From: Vermamoeba vermiformis
Lineage: Eukaryota > Tubulinea > Echinamoebida
Direction: 5' to 3'
DNA length: 64,000 nt
NCBI GenBank assembly: GCA_045837725.1
Contig: JBEWZL010000253.1
Coordinates: forward strand, 124,001-188,000
A program made the position numbers and the translations under genes. The notes under the pieces were generated by a model that made no database searches, was not told the origin of the DNA, and worked only from the letters and a program-made list of their open reading frames with translations. Of the stretch, positions 47,936 through 60,652 are shown one piece after another (position 1 is the first letter of the stretch; each line of letters begins with the position of its first letter).

Positions 47936-48177
47936 ACACCGTGTAAATAGAGACTAGTACTACTACTACTACGACCGCAAGCCTGACTTCCATTCAATGA
48001 CGAGTGAGTTGCGGTGTGAATTCGATTTCGAGGGGTTTACTTTTCTATTTTACAAAATACATTACAATCAATCAAGTGCCAAAAAATAAATAATACAAAA
48101 ATAGTGCCGCTGAGTATAGTAACAAACTAATTCGCAAGGGTAACTAATAATTCGTTCAAACATTATTAGTGAGGTGA

Positions 48178-51100
48178 CTAGTGCGAGTGTGAGCGTGGAT
48201 CTGAGGTGAACGAGCTCGCAGAATTGGAGTTCAGTGAATTCGCGTTCAGTGAATTGGGTGCGTTCAGTGAATTGGTGTGCACTGCGTACTGATTCGGTGC
48301 GTACTGTTGGCGTGCAGTGTTGGGACTGTGATTCGGTGACGGCGCGTAGTTGGGCCGTGCGTACTGGTGGTACTGCGTCATCACGTCCTTGGAGTACTGT
48401 TCATTGAACCCGAAGGGTGGGCTGCGATATGATTGGTCCACGGTGTAGCCTGCCAAACTGCGCGGTGGTGTTTGAAAATTGTTGGCATTGCTCGCATTGG
48501 CCGACGAGGGTGATGGATAGAGGGCGTTGCTGTTGTAGTAGTTCTGGATCTGGTACGCGGTGCTATTTTTAGCGCTGCTCAGCTCGCGAGTGCTGGCACC
48601 AGTGATGGCAGCAAACAGCTTGTTGAGGGGTGCGCAGTAGTTGTCGGGGTACTTGTCGCGCTCCTCCACCACTGGCGCAATGAACGAGTGCAGCAGCGAC
48701 CACGTCTCCAAAGTGTTGGGCACCTCTTTGCCCAGCTCCAACAGCTTCTTCACCAGCTGTGTGTCGAGCCATATGGCCAGGGACAGGGCTGGACAGCACT
48801 TGATGCTCGGGACTCGTGCCAAATTCGCGCGTGCATCGCTGAGACAGTTGTGCACGTGACGCAGTCCATCGTCGAGTGACATCTGTTGCAGCTTGATGTA
48901 CTGCAAGTAGAGCAGGGCCAGTGTGCTCTCCAGGAAGAAGTGGCCTAGTGACACTTGCCTAATTGGGGAATGATGGTTAGTGTCAATCGTCGCAAAAGAA
49001 TTGAAGTCCAAAAATCACGTGACTCACTTGTCGTAGGTCAAGTTGGTATGGAGGTACTTGAGATAGATTTCGAGTTCTTTGACCTCAGTCATGCGCGCAT
49101 GGAGTCTAATTACAGCAATCAGTCGTGCTGCACAATGCACTTGTCTAATTAGGACTTACAAGCCCACATCCGAGGGCAGATTGAAGCTAGCCACGTTCTT
49201 GAACAGATTCCTGCGTGTGAGGTTAGAAGCATGATCGACAGGAGTCAAATGCATCTAATTTAATGCGTGCACGTACGAGGTCACTAAGAATACCAGTACT
49301 ATGTGCGCGAGTAGATCGTAGGGCCGCTCTTTGCCGGGATCTGTTTTTTCGTCAATGATCAGTTGTGAATAGCTCTCCCTGGAACATGATAGTAAGTACA
49401 CAACGCCGGGCAATCGCCTATAAGCTCACTCACCAGGCATATTGATCGTGACCGGTGTTTTCGAGCGCTGCGCGTAGTGCGTAAATTCTGTTGGTTCGGT
49501 CAGATCTGCTTTAATGCGCACGACCACAAATCCGAATCTTACCTCTGCCATACTGATACAGGGATGCGCAGTTTTGAATCTTGAAAAGATTGGCACGTAG
49601 AAAATGCACCAACCGCAAAGCGAGCTGCGATCTCAGTTTTGCCGTCGTTAATGTAGTAAAGAGCCGAGAAAAATTGAGCCAAGGCTAGTAGTGTAGTTGC
49701 GTCCTATTAATAAGTTATTAGTACTGGTTGCATCAAACCACGTGCTAATTTCCTAAAAAGGATAATTCCTCTGCGGGAAGCGAGTGTCTAATTAAAGTCG
49801 AGGTTGGGAAGGTCTTCGCTATGATTCAAACCGTGTAATTATAACAAACGAACACACTAGCAAGTATTTAAATGTGACTTGCATCCAAGTGCACGATCTG
49901 CGACACTTAGGAACGAAGCGAGCAGAGCAGAACAACCCAGCTGAACTTTGGATTTTAACGAGCGGATTAATTGAGGTGCGGTTTATCATAATTATGCTTA
50001 CTGGATCTAACGCACGTAATCTCCAGCTTCAACTCTGTCGTCTTGAAAGACCCAAGTGGATTTTAAAGAAAGAATGGATGCTTTGAGGATGTATTTTTCT
50101 TAAATTACAGGTGCGTAATAGGAACACAGGTAAATGGTGTCTCGTTCACACGTGAAATCCGGATTTGAAGCGAAATTAAAAGAATTCGTCGTTTACTCGT
50201 AAATACGCAATGGATTTTGATGTTCCAAATTTCAGTATTAATACCGTACTTAATGCTCATGATTTAATTTCCTACAGGAAGACGAGCGAAATCGATCTAA
50301 ACCACAATTGACATGTAAAGTGGAGGATGGGACTTACCAAGTTGTAGCCGTGCGGTGTCGCAGTCAGGTACTTAATTATCTCTTGCGTCGCTGCCATGAT
50401 TTGATGCGCTTGATTGCGTTGATTTTGCGTCAGCAGTCCTGCAACATTGCCGTCAGTAGGGCGCTTGATATTGCTTAGATGAGATGGAGCAGATCAATCC
50501 GTGCTGCATCTGGTTGGATTTATTGCACGGAATAATAAGCAACCACCGTGGATGCATAACCAGAGATCAAAAATTTATGGGATGTGTTCGCGCGGTTTTA
50601 GTAACAAGACCACCGTTCCATCGGTATTCGATGACCCTGGTCGAGTTAGAATTCGTTGCGCCTCGCTGCGGCTAATTTTTGTTGGTTGTGTCTAAAAATA
50701 TCTTTTCTATCTTTGCAACAATTTTAGTTTGGATTTATCAGCGGGAGCTTTTTCCGCCGCAAAGAACTGCCGTACAGCGCGTTGAACCTCCGACAACGAG
50801 CTGAGTAGCAGTTGCAGCGGTAATACAGTCCCGAATGATTTAATTGGCGCACCATTTGGTGCACCACGATCCTGATCTGATCGCAACCACTAAAATTTAA
50901 ATTTTTGATTTGAAATCACGTATTCCTTTGGGAAAATTAGCCAATTTGAATAAGTGTGATCGACGATCGCTTGATGCATTCAGTTTTCAAGTTTGAGCTT
51001 GGATTATTGCAAGTACGTATAAATATGTAGCGGGCTTTATCACCGCGCGAGGGTAAAATAGGCATATATATAAATATAGACGCTTAATTAAAAGACATAC

Positions 51101-51875
51101 CGAATGCAATCAACACGCCGCGATAGGCGTGAGCAGCGAGTAGTTCGGGCTGAAAGCAGAGTAAGTGCTGTTGCAACTGTTCGCCGGTACTCAACAGATG
51201 CAGTGTTGAGCTCGGCAGTGAATGATGAGCTATATTCATATGCATCGCATGTTGCGTCAGGTAGCGGAGCGGATGTGGCAATTGGAGAGCTATACTCGGA
51301 ACTGGCGTGCCCCAAGTCTGCAGCAGATCTGACCACGCAGCTTCGAGCAGTTGTTTGTCAGCATCGTCGTATGTCGATGATGTGAAGGGTGCGTTGCATG
51401 GGCCGTGCTCGTTGCTCGGAATTCGCACATCTAGTTCGCTGGGGAACTGCTCAGATAATTCCGCTCCTCCGTGCACGTCTTGTTTTGATTCCGCGAACGG
51501 ATTCTTGCTATTGTATAGTGTTACTGCACCGCTGTGTTGTATAATACTAGTAACATTGCGCTTGTGTTTGCCGGTTCGTTTTAAATTTTGATCTCGGTAA
51601 TTCTCGTCGCCATCTGCTTGACCTTTGCGGCTCTTGGGACCGCGCTTGGTGGGCTCGCCATACTCGCATACTATGCCTCGCTTTTTGCAATTACTACAAT
51701 TGGGTTGTCCATTGCACCGCCTGTGAAGGGCTCTGCAGTTCTTGCACGCATTCGAGATGTAACGTTGCGCACCAGATCGAGCGTCCTTGTTGCGAGACTT
51801 TGCTGACTTTTTTTCACCACTGTCACTGCCCTCTTTGTCTGAATAAGATGCGTCTCCGTATGCTTCGTTGCTCAT
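48178..51875 (-). CDS. Zn2Cys6 (fungal-type) transcription factor
   Basis: Start MSNEAYGDASYSDKEG at 51875. The first exon (51875-51101) carries a binuclear zinc cluster with spacing CX2CX6CX5CX2CX6C (ACKNCRALHRRC, NCSNCKKRGIVC) followed by a basic linker KRGPKSRKG. Later exons give helical segments like the fungal-specific middle homology region: VLPLQLLLSSLSEVQRAVRQ (about 50,820), QRNQAHQIMAATQE (50,400), LALAQFFSALYYINDG (49,690), YDLLAHIVLVFLV (49,320) and RLHARMTEVKELEIYLKYL (49,090). The long last exon ends in Ser/Asn-rich low complexity. The exon(s) between 51,100 and 50,890 did not close in phase, and two genes cannot be excluded. Zn2Cys6 factors dominate in fungi but occur sparsely in dictyostelids and other protists. 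Confidence 0.7.
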
Positions 51876-53652
51876 TTGTCTAATTAAGCAAAAAAGACAA
51901 AAGTTAAAACGTAAACCACAACATCCAAAAAAAAATAAAATTAGGAAGGTAGTGGTGTTCGCTAAGGGTTTAAAAAATTGGAAAAAGAATATCACGTTTG
52001 AGCGAGCAAAAAGACAAAAAATGTCAAAAAAGCGGTAATAAAAATAGAACAAAAGATTTCGTTGAGATTTCCATCTAAAAAAGGAAAGGTGAATTATAAC
52101 CAAGCATCGTTACAGAATTCTTGCTCCGAGCCAAGCCGAGGCCCGGTCAGCGAGTGATTCCATTGACGATGTTGGATCTGCAACTTTTTGTTACAGTTCG
52201 GTGGCAATCAATTCTATATCTCTATTTTTGGTATAAATCGGAACTTGACGCCGACTAGTGGATAATTATTGTTAAGACATCTGCTCCACTCTGTAAATAT
52301 ATCGCATCTAATCGGTGCATGTATGATTATGTAAATGTTTTGGTAGCATTACGTGCTCGTCAGATGTCGATCTGCTTGACACGCAAAAAATATCGCGAAT
52401 TCAGCAGTGCCAGGCACGAATGAATTGGATGTAAAATTAATGTTAAATATTACCTGGATGTTGCGGGTGTATTGGCACGACTCGTTGCTAAAACAAATAA
52501 ACTGGAGCTGTGTGGTTGTTCAACTCGGATGCAACAAGTGACTTTTTTAAAAACTGACTGAGCTGAGTTTTGCAGGTGTGTAGTATGCTATATTAGTATA
52601 ATTACAAATACTTGATCTGAGAAAAACCGGGCTAGTCCGTGCTCAACACAAAATCCTGTGACATCTGGTTGACATGTGAATCGCAAACAGTTTTGGCGTA
52701 ACTTTCGGAACATTGCCGCCAAGCAGCACTACCAACAGCTGCGTGTGATATGATACCACAGCTCATTGATTCACTATGTAATATGTTGATCAATTTCTCG
52801 CGACATGCGTGCCTCGATCTGAGTTTGCAGATGTCACGGTCATGACAAACACTAAACTCACCGGAACCAAGGACATCGTAGAGAACTGTCGAGGAGGTAC
52901 AATGCGCTGCTATTAATAGTCGTGTATTGATATGCAATGTTTTTGCTTTCGGTAACTTGTCGAGACCAAATTCGAAACATTTCGATTGCTCGGACAACAG
53001 TGTTACATCGCTTGTTGTCGAGGTACCGTAGCTAGCTTAAATTAGCTGTTATATTTAGAATAAATCAATAAATTTTAGTTTTTAGTTGTGTGGTTTAAAA
53101 TAAACCAAAGAAGAGATATTGCAATGTTTTGAGACAACTACTTCGCGAATCGGAATCGGCATGTTTTCATTGTAACGACGCGATTGTAATTGAGAAGGAT
53201 ATTCGCTGTCAGTTCGGCGGATAATTAAATGGTCGGTGATTCTGCGCTCCGAGATAAATTTTATAAATTCCGCTGCAATCACGTAACAACTTGTCTACTA
53301 AGCGTAATTAATAGCATGGCAATGATGAAACACATGGCTGTAATAGTATACGATTGTGTTGCTCGTCATCACTGTTCGCGAATCATATTGACACTTTCAA
53401 AAACTAATCAGGTGAAACAATCTTTGACACGTGTCATTGCGCAGCTATCTCCGAGGCCACCAATTATCTAGTATATTGAAATTATAATTTCACCGAATTG
53501 ATGCTGGTTTGATTGCACTGTTCCTATTTACGATTTTAGTTCTTATCCGCGAATTAAATTTACATCAATGTACAAGCATTGATCGCGTGAAATTTCCAGC
53601 GATCAAATCGAAAGATTGGTAGCGCACGTGATCGAGTCTCAAACACACAACA
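51876..53652. other. Long gene-poor stretch with one doubtful small frame
   Basis: 1.8 kb upstream of the Zn2Cys6 gene. The only frame of note is 52632-52997 on the minus strand: 121 residues, Cys/His-bearing (HDRDICKLRSRHACREK, then WRQCSESYAKTVC), with no family match and no splice partner found. The remainder is AT-rich and without RNA genes or inverted repeats that I can support. A large promoter is possible. Confidence 0.3.
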
Positions 53653-55986
53653 CTAGCCCAGTCCTTTGAGGGGTCGCGGACTGGTGATGGCGTGGCGACA
53701 GATGGGACAGAGTCGCTGATTGACAGGTCCCGCGCTGATCAGTTGTTGACACGTGAGACACAAAATGTGACCGCAGTCTATGCTCACCGCGCCTTTTTTG
53801 GTAAAGTCTTCGTAGCAGATCGGACACGTGAGTGACTGGGCCAGTGTGTCGCGTTCTCGTTGCGCGTCCTCCACGTGTCGCTGCATAGTTGCAATCTTTG
53901 CATTCAGCGCCTCGTAGTCGCGCTGTTTCTCCTCCAATCTCGCGCGGAGATTGCGCACTTCAGCGGTGTTTGTTTCGCGCTCCTGGCAACAGAGTTAGTG
54001 TCTATAAAAGGCAAGTGGTACACGTGCCTGTTTGATCGAGACGCTCGTGCGGTTCATGAACTGATCCTTAGAGTGCGCCAGTTGACAGCTGACACCGAAC
54101 AGCACTTGACACCAGACACGTGTCAACAGGGCACTCTCGAGCGGCAGTTGATTGGCGATGAATGTCAGCAAGTACGCTGCGAGTGCGTCAATGACAGGCG
54201 TCAGAATGAGGGTTGGGCGAGTGACACTTACAGAATGAACCAGAGTCCAGCAGTTGACATCTGAGGCCACGTGTCAACAGAGTGGTCAGTGACGCGACAC
54301 TCGATTTGACACGTGTCTGAAGCTCTGACTGGAAGTCACCGCTTGACACCGTCGTGTGATTGAATTCAGTGAAAAATTCAAACAAATTCATCGATGGTCG
54401 TGGTGCTCCGAGGGCGAGGTCCAGCGGAATAATTTTGCTCATTTGCACCGCTATTGGCTCTGGGAAATCGCTGGGAACGCGCAACTTGGTGCAAATAGAG
54501 TGCGGATGCAAATATTTAGCCAAAAATAGAAGGTGTGTGGCTAGCACGTGCTTTTGTGGCTCCAGTCCCTCCACGTGATTGATAATATCGCACGAGAGGT
54601 CAACCAAATCATTTCTAAATTAGGTGATTAGGAATTGGTACCAAACCAAATATCTCCGCGTACCTCGCAGTAAAGAACGGCAAAGTAACCAGCACCAACA
54701 TGACATAATAACCTGCAAATATAATGAGAGTTGTTCATGAACCATTGGCTAATATCGGGTACCTCGCGAACCCCACGTGACTGGTGGTGGAGCACGGTCG
54801 ATGACGCGTGTCAAGATCTGCAGCACAGTGTCCATCAACTCCAAGTCACTGCGCAGCGAGTTAGAAGTGCTAAAAATAGCGACAACACTTACTTATTTGG
54901 AAATTCAAAAGTGTCAATATTGCGCTGAAATTTCTTCCTAAAATAGCTCAGTGATTGCAGCACGTGTCGCACATTGTCCTCCAATGGCGCGTGGTCGACA
55001 GCAGTGGTGAGCAGTGCTAAATTTAGCACCTCCCAGTCACGTGATTTCGCTGCAAAGATCTGCTGACCAATCACGTGTACGAGTAGCGCAGTCCAGTCCA
55101 CGTGTTCGGTGTGCTGCACAATAAATAGTTGCAAACACTGGTAGGCCAGGGTCGTCACGTGCGCGGAATTCTCTTCGCCGTACTGATCGATCGTCTTGAT
55201 CAGTGTTTGCAATAATTTTACGAGCACGTGTGCCGGCATGGTGCTAAATTTGGGAAATACTTTCACGAAGAGCTGCAAGATGTAACTCAAGCACGTGGTG
55301 TCTGGTTCATGAAGCAGTATTTCACTGAACAGTGCCACCACAGTGCTGAAGTGAGGTTCATCGACCAGGGCAGCAGCAGCATCGACCAGGGCACGCACGT
55401 GATCGCGTGTCTGATTCATGTTGGTCATCTTGTACGCGATGAGTGCGTTCATGAACGGCTTCCATTCAGTGAAAGCACGTGATCTTCCCTTTGTCTTCAG
55501 TGAACACGTGCTGCAGTGTGGCCAGTGACTTGAGAGACACATCGACCTCGTGCTGCCATTACCTTATTAGGCACTGCAAGTGGTGCAGGTGACTTACCGT
55601 GTAGGTGGCCAGTACTAATTTGGAAATCACGTGCGCGAACAACTCGTGTTTGATGCGCGTGTCAATCGTCATGACTGGCAGTTCGGGCAGAAAGGCGAGG
55701 TGTTTGACTGACAGGTGTCAAAGAGTGAGTGGCACTGGCAGGCTATTTATAGCACTTACTGAACGAGATCAAAAATCCTTTGCTGAATCTGCTCGGCTCG
55801 GCACTCAGCACGCGACCGATCAGCTGCTGTGCCGTCAGGAGTGTACGGGGACTATAATTAGACGATAAATACCTGCAAACACTGCACCAGGAACTCGTTG
55901 TAGGTTGACGCTGAGGTCGCGTCGAGTGTCTTTTTGAGCTGCTTGATTGCTTCGAGGATCTCCTCTCTATGGTCACTAGTTAGCAT
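53653..55986 (-). CDS. Helical-repeat protein with C-terminal RING finger
   Basis: Start MLTSDHREEILEAIKQLK at 55986 (an earlier in-frame ATG at 56094 exists). Exons run through about 55986-55873, 55850-55760, 55705-55600, 55550-54893, 54830-54770, 54710-54235, 54205-54030 and 53985-53653. The N-terminal 500 residues are helical, HEAT/ARM-like (LLQTLIKTIDQYG, LAYQCLQLFIV, VLNLALLTTAVDH), then a coiled coil (VRNLRARLEEKQRDYEAL) and a C3HC4 RING at the C terminus (LTCPICYEDF, DCGHILCLTC, LCPICRHAI). This predicts an E3 ubiquitin ligase. I know no named family with this order. Exon limits are approximate apart from the first and last. Confidence 0.65.
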
Positions 55987-56468
55987 CGTTACCGCATAGA
56001 TATAATTAATTAATAAGATTTTAGATAGCGCCGCTGATGTTAAGGTTAACAGAACCGAAGACGATTTAATTAATATTAAAATGGATCGGGACATTAATTG
56101 CGCTGGAATATTGTGTGCATCTAGCGAGACTTAATTACGTACTCGTTGTTAGAAGAGAGCTTCTTGAGTAATTTATTATGCGAGTTTCCCATGCAGTAAT
56201 AATCGGATCAGATCTGTCTCGCGCAGCACATGCTTGACCACTCGTTATGGAGCGCTATTGGTAGTGAAACGCTAGTTCGTTATGAAAATGACGTTATTGC
56301 ACTTTGTTGTGCTCGTGTGGCTCACTAAGTGCATTAAATCCAATGACAGTGGCATCAATTGTCAATTTCTCGTGCGCCGCTGGTGCTGTTTTGCGAGACA
56401 TGTCTTGTGTGATTTGTTTGAAACACCGAGGTAGGGCCAAGTCAAGGCCATTTATAAACAGTTTATTA
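55987..56468. other. Intergenic
   Basis: Between the RING gene start and the POLR3B stop, both on the minus strand. It contains an AT-rich leader near 55,990-56,100 and a GC-moderate part that only shows a shadow frame. No RNA gene recognised. Confidence 0.35.
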
Positions 56469-59400
56469 TTACACATCTTCCAAGTGCAGTCGCGGTACAA
56501 TGTTCATTGCCTGCAGCTCTTGGAACAGCAGTTTGGCAGCATAGGGGATCTTGAGCTGCGAGAGTTCGGTGGACTTCTTGCAGTACTGACACCAGCCCTG
56601 ATAGCCCACGAAGCCGCACTGCTCGCACACGTACACCGTGAACTGATCGGACGAGTGCATCAGTCGCTCCATCAGCAGTGCCGAGGCTCCGTAGCCAATC
56701 AGACAGTCGCGCTCCATTTCTCCGAGCCGCAGACCTCCGTCACGTGATCGACCCTCCGTGGGCTGACGCGTCAACACCGCACGAGGACCACGTGATCTGG
56801 CGTGCATCTTGTCTGCCACCATGTGCTTGAGCTTCTGATAGAACACCGGTCCCTCAAAGATGTACGCATTCAACATCTCACCTGTAATGCCTAATTTGGT
56901 CATCCGTCAGTTGACTGATACAGCGCATCGCATCACGTGCTTGACGTACCTGAAGTGAGACAGTCTTTGCCGGAATAATTAAAACCCCGCTTGATCAGTT
57001 CGCGGCTCACAAAGTCTACGCGATCTCCGCCGAATGCCTAAAAATAGATCAGTGCCCCGTCACTCGCAGATAACCATATTTAGCGTACCGTGCCATCGCG
57101 GAACTCGCCCATGAGCACACCAGCCTTGCCCGCCAAGAATTCAATCAACTTGCCCACCGTCATGCGCGAGGGGAAGCCGTGCGGATTCATGATGAGATCT
57201 GGCACTATGCCACTGTCGCTGAACGGCATGTCCTCGTGCTGCACGATGATGCCGACCACACCCTTCTGACCGTGGCGCGATGAGAACTTGTCGCCGAGCT
57301 CAGGTCTCCTCGTCTCGCGGAACAACACCTTGATGAGCACCTGATCGTCCTCGCTGCCACTCAGCATCACCTTGTCCACGATCACGGGATTGAGGCCCTT
57401 GTAGGTCTGGTGGTCAATCTTGTAGTCCTCGTCCGACACCTCGCCGATCTGGGCCACGGGATCTGCCGTGTTGCGCGGTGTCTGCTTGTTGATGTACACG
57501 TCACCGGTCTTGAGTGACACGCCAGGCTGTGCCAGTCCATCGCTGTCCAGTCCGTGGTACTTGAGCTGTGCATTGCGCTCGTCAGCTGCAGGCGGTGAAA
57601 TGATGCGATCGTGCGAGCCATTGGCGTACTTCTTGATCAGCGTGCTCGCCTTCTTGAGCACCATGCACCGTCCAAAGCCGCGGTCAATCGAGGCCTTGTT
57701 GAGCACCACTGCGTCCTCAATGTCGTAGCCGCTGTAGGACATGACTGCCACGATGGCATTCTGCCCGCCAGGTATCTTGCGGAAGTTGATGAGATCGATG
57801 GTCTTGGTCTTGACCATGGGCTGTTGCGGATACACGAGCAAGTAGAGCAGCGTGTCGATGCGATTGAACTGATTGTAGCCAATGGCACCCATCGCCTGCT
57901 TGCCCATCGCGCACTGGTACGTGTTGCGCGGGGACTGGTTGTGGTGCGGATAGGGAATCAGTCCTGCCACCACACCTAATATGGTCAGCGGCTCAATCTC
58001 GAGGTGCGTGGTGCGCGGATGAATGTCGCGCTCGTACATGGCGATGTAGCAGTCGTTCTCTTCATTCACATCCACGTACTCGATCAGTCCTTCGTGCAGA
58101 AAGTCGTCGAAGGACTTGTAGCCCTCCACTAATTGCCTAATATGGTGCGACTTGACACGTGGCACACCGTTCTCGACGATGATGAGTGGTCGACACAATC
58201 TGCCACCATCTGAGGCAATGTAGATCATCTTGTCGCCCTCGTGCACGTAGATCGACACGAATTCCTAAAAATAGCCTCGTCAGATGCCATTGCCTAATAT
58301 AGATCGAGTGGCCACTCACCGAGATCTGACCGCTGCGTCGCATGAGTCTGAATGCGCGCACAAACTCTCTGGGCCGCGTGTGCACGCCGAGAATGACGCC
58401 GTTGAGATTGACGAGATAGGTGTACGCGCTGTGTATCTCCTCGCCCGACAGCAGCGTGATGTCCTCCACGCCCAGATTGAAGGCCAGGCGGTGAATGGTG
58501 CGCACGTCCATGTCCGTGGTCACGTGGGTGAGCAGCGCGAGGTTCTTGACGAGGCCGCAGCTCTCACCCTCAGGCGTGTCGCTCGGACACAACATGCCCC
58601 ACTGACTGGGCTGCAGACTGCGCGGACCACTCACTTTGCGCGTCTTTTCGAACTGACTCTGAATGCGCGTCATCATGCCCAGACACGCGATGAACGACAG
58701 ACGCGACAGGGCTGGCAGCGGTGCAATTAGTGCTGGGGGACGTGATTGCCTAATATGGAAATAACCTACCTTGCGTGATGCCAGCGCGGTCCATTTTAAA
58801 TCGTTTGATGCGCCAGTTGCCACTGCTGAGTGCGGAGACGAATCCAAAGTAGATCTGATCGGGTGTGATGTAGCGCACCACATCGAAGGGCTGTGCGCGG
58901 TTCTGCTTGCCGAGTGCATCGTCAGCGCGGCGCGAGATGTCCTTGGTGAAGCGCTTGAACAAGTCCTCGAACAACAAGCTCAGCAGCTGTCCGGCCAGTT
59001 CGAGTCGCTTGTTGCCGTAGTAGTCCTTGTCGGAGAGCGCGCTCTGATCGTTCACTGAATGCAACAACTTGCGCAGCATCATGCCGAGGTAGATGGCCTT
59101 CAAGCGGAAGTCGTAGTTCTTGCACGGCACGTGATTGAGAATGATCTGCGCGAGGATGTCACGTGCTTCATCCACTTTGGTCTTGCGGCGTCGTCTGGTG
59201 CCCGCTTTGATCTTGCCACCAATGTAGTCGAGGGCCTGCAGCTGCGTGTTGACTCCGAGCGCGGCGCACTTCTGCAGCGAGGGTGCGAGGTGATCAATGT
59301 AGTAGCTCTCACTGCCCACCAGCTGCACGGCCTCTTGATCGGTCTCCACGCCCATGCCCTTCAGCACCACCATGATCGGCAAGTCCTCGCCAAAGGTGTT

Positions 59401-60408
59401 GTGCTTGAGCAGCAGCTCGCCATTCTTGTAGATGACCGTCGTCTTGGACTTGCGCTCGTAGTTGGAACTCGTGACATTGGCGGAGTAGAGGCCCTTGTTG
59501 TCCACCTCCAAGATGATTCTATTTTTAGACAGCTGTTCTTGAATCAGAATCACCTTCTCCGTGCCGCGGACAATGAAGTAGCCCCCCGGATCGAGCGGAC
59601 ACTCGCGGTACTGCGCCAACTGCTCCTCGGTGGCCCCGTGCAGTATGCAGTGCTTGCTGCGCAACATGATGGGCAAGCGACCAATCATCACGTTGTTCTT
59701 CGGCTTGAGTTCGTTGCTCGCGACTTGTGTGTAGCGCAGATTGACGTAGATCGGGGCACTGTAGGTGAGGTCGCGTAGTCGACACTCTTGCGGGGTCACG
59801 TCGCGCGTAACAAAGTCCTCTTCAATGCAGGGCTTGCCAACCCAGATGTCGGTGAATCTGCAAGCAAAGCGAGTGAGTTCCAGCACTCGATTAAAGCAGG
59901 TATATATATGTACGCACTCTAAGAAGAAGTTAGGATCAGCCTCGCAGCGCACAATCTTGTTCGCTTCGACGATCTTCTTGAGCTCGTGGTCAATGAAGAA
60001 GTTGTACGAGTCAATGTGTTGCTTCACGAGTCCTTTCACTTTCAAGAACGCTGGTAATAACTTCCATTTGTCCTAGTAGCAACGTGTTAGTACCCAACGC
60101 GCGTGTTTTTGCGAAAATTAGCAGATTTGGGCTTGGCAGTTGTGCGAAGTCAAGAAAATGAAGGAAATAATTTATGTGCATTTATAACCACCATAATATA
60201 GCTCTTGGGATGATCCGAGTAATTTAAAATTATTTTTGAATTATTAAAAATTAATTCTTACCTCGATCGTTTTGATGGGTTCTGTTAATTTGTCAGCGTT
60301 GTATAATTCTTTTGCGAATTCATTGCTGAATCCTTCTTTAATATTTTCATGCATAAGTTCATCCTCGATTTGATCGCCAGTGATCTTCTCAGCTAACTTT
60401 AACCGCAT
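56469..60408 (-). CDS. POLR3B: RNA polymerase III second-largest subunit RPC2 (POLR3B)
   Basis: Catalytic subunit of RNA polymerase III. Exons 60408-60262, 60072-59918, 59857-58770, 58732-58320, 58264-57089, 57037-56950 and 56890-56469 close in phase to 1162 residues (human 1133). The Pol III hallmark [19 protein letters not shown] opens exon 2. Other landmarks: [88 protein letters not shown], and the C-terminal zinc site CEQCG with CQYC. The start at 60408 ([12 protein letters not shown]) is by frame; a different frame upstream (60490, MSSMDANKSKSRR) also looks coding and may hold a missed first exon. The three downstream introns are 37-55 nt. Confidence 0.95.
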
Positions 60409-60652
60409 CTTCAACTTGCTTGTCAGTCAACTCCGCGGCCTTAGTATTGGCACGGCGTGATTTAGATTTGTTAGCATCCATGGATGACATGCTTGTGCTA
60501 CTCGCTGTTAAATGTCACATCCAACTGCCGCCCCTCGTACTACGAGCTAACAGGCACGTGACAACAATCAACAACAAAATTTCACTCGCAGTGCGAAGAA
60601 GATACTCAATTAATTGCACACTAGTAATTGACTGCAAGCACACTGCTCTATC

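Noticed and set aside
49874-50086. 70-residue plus-strand frame inside a long intron of the Zn2Cys6 gene
   Set aside because: No motif, no splice support and unremarkable composition.
59059-59778. 239-residue plus-strand frame
   Set aside because: Lies fully antisense to conserved POLR3B exon 3 and has no family motif.
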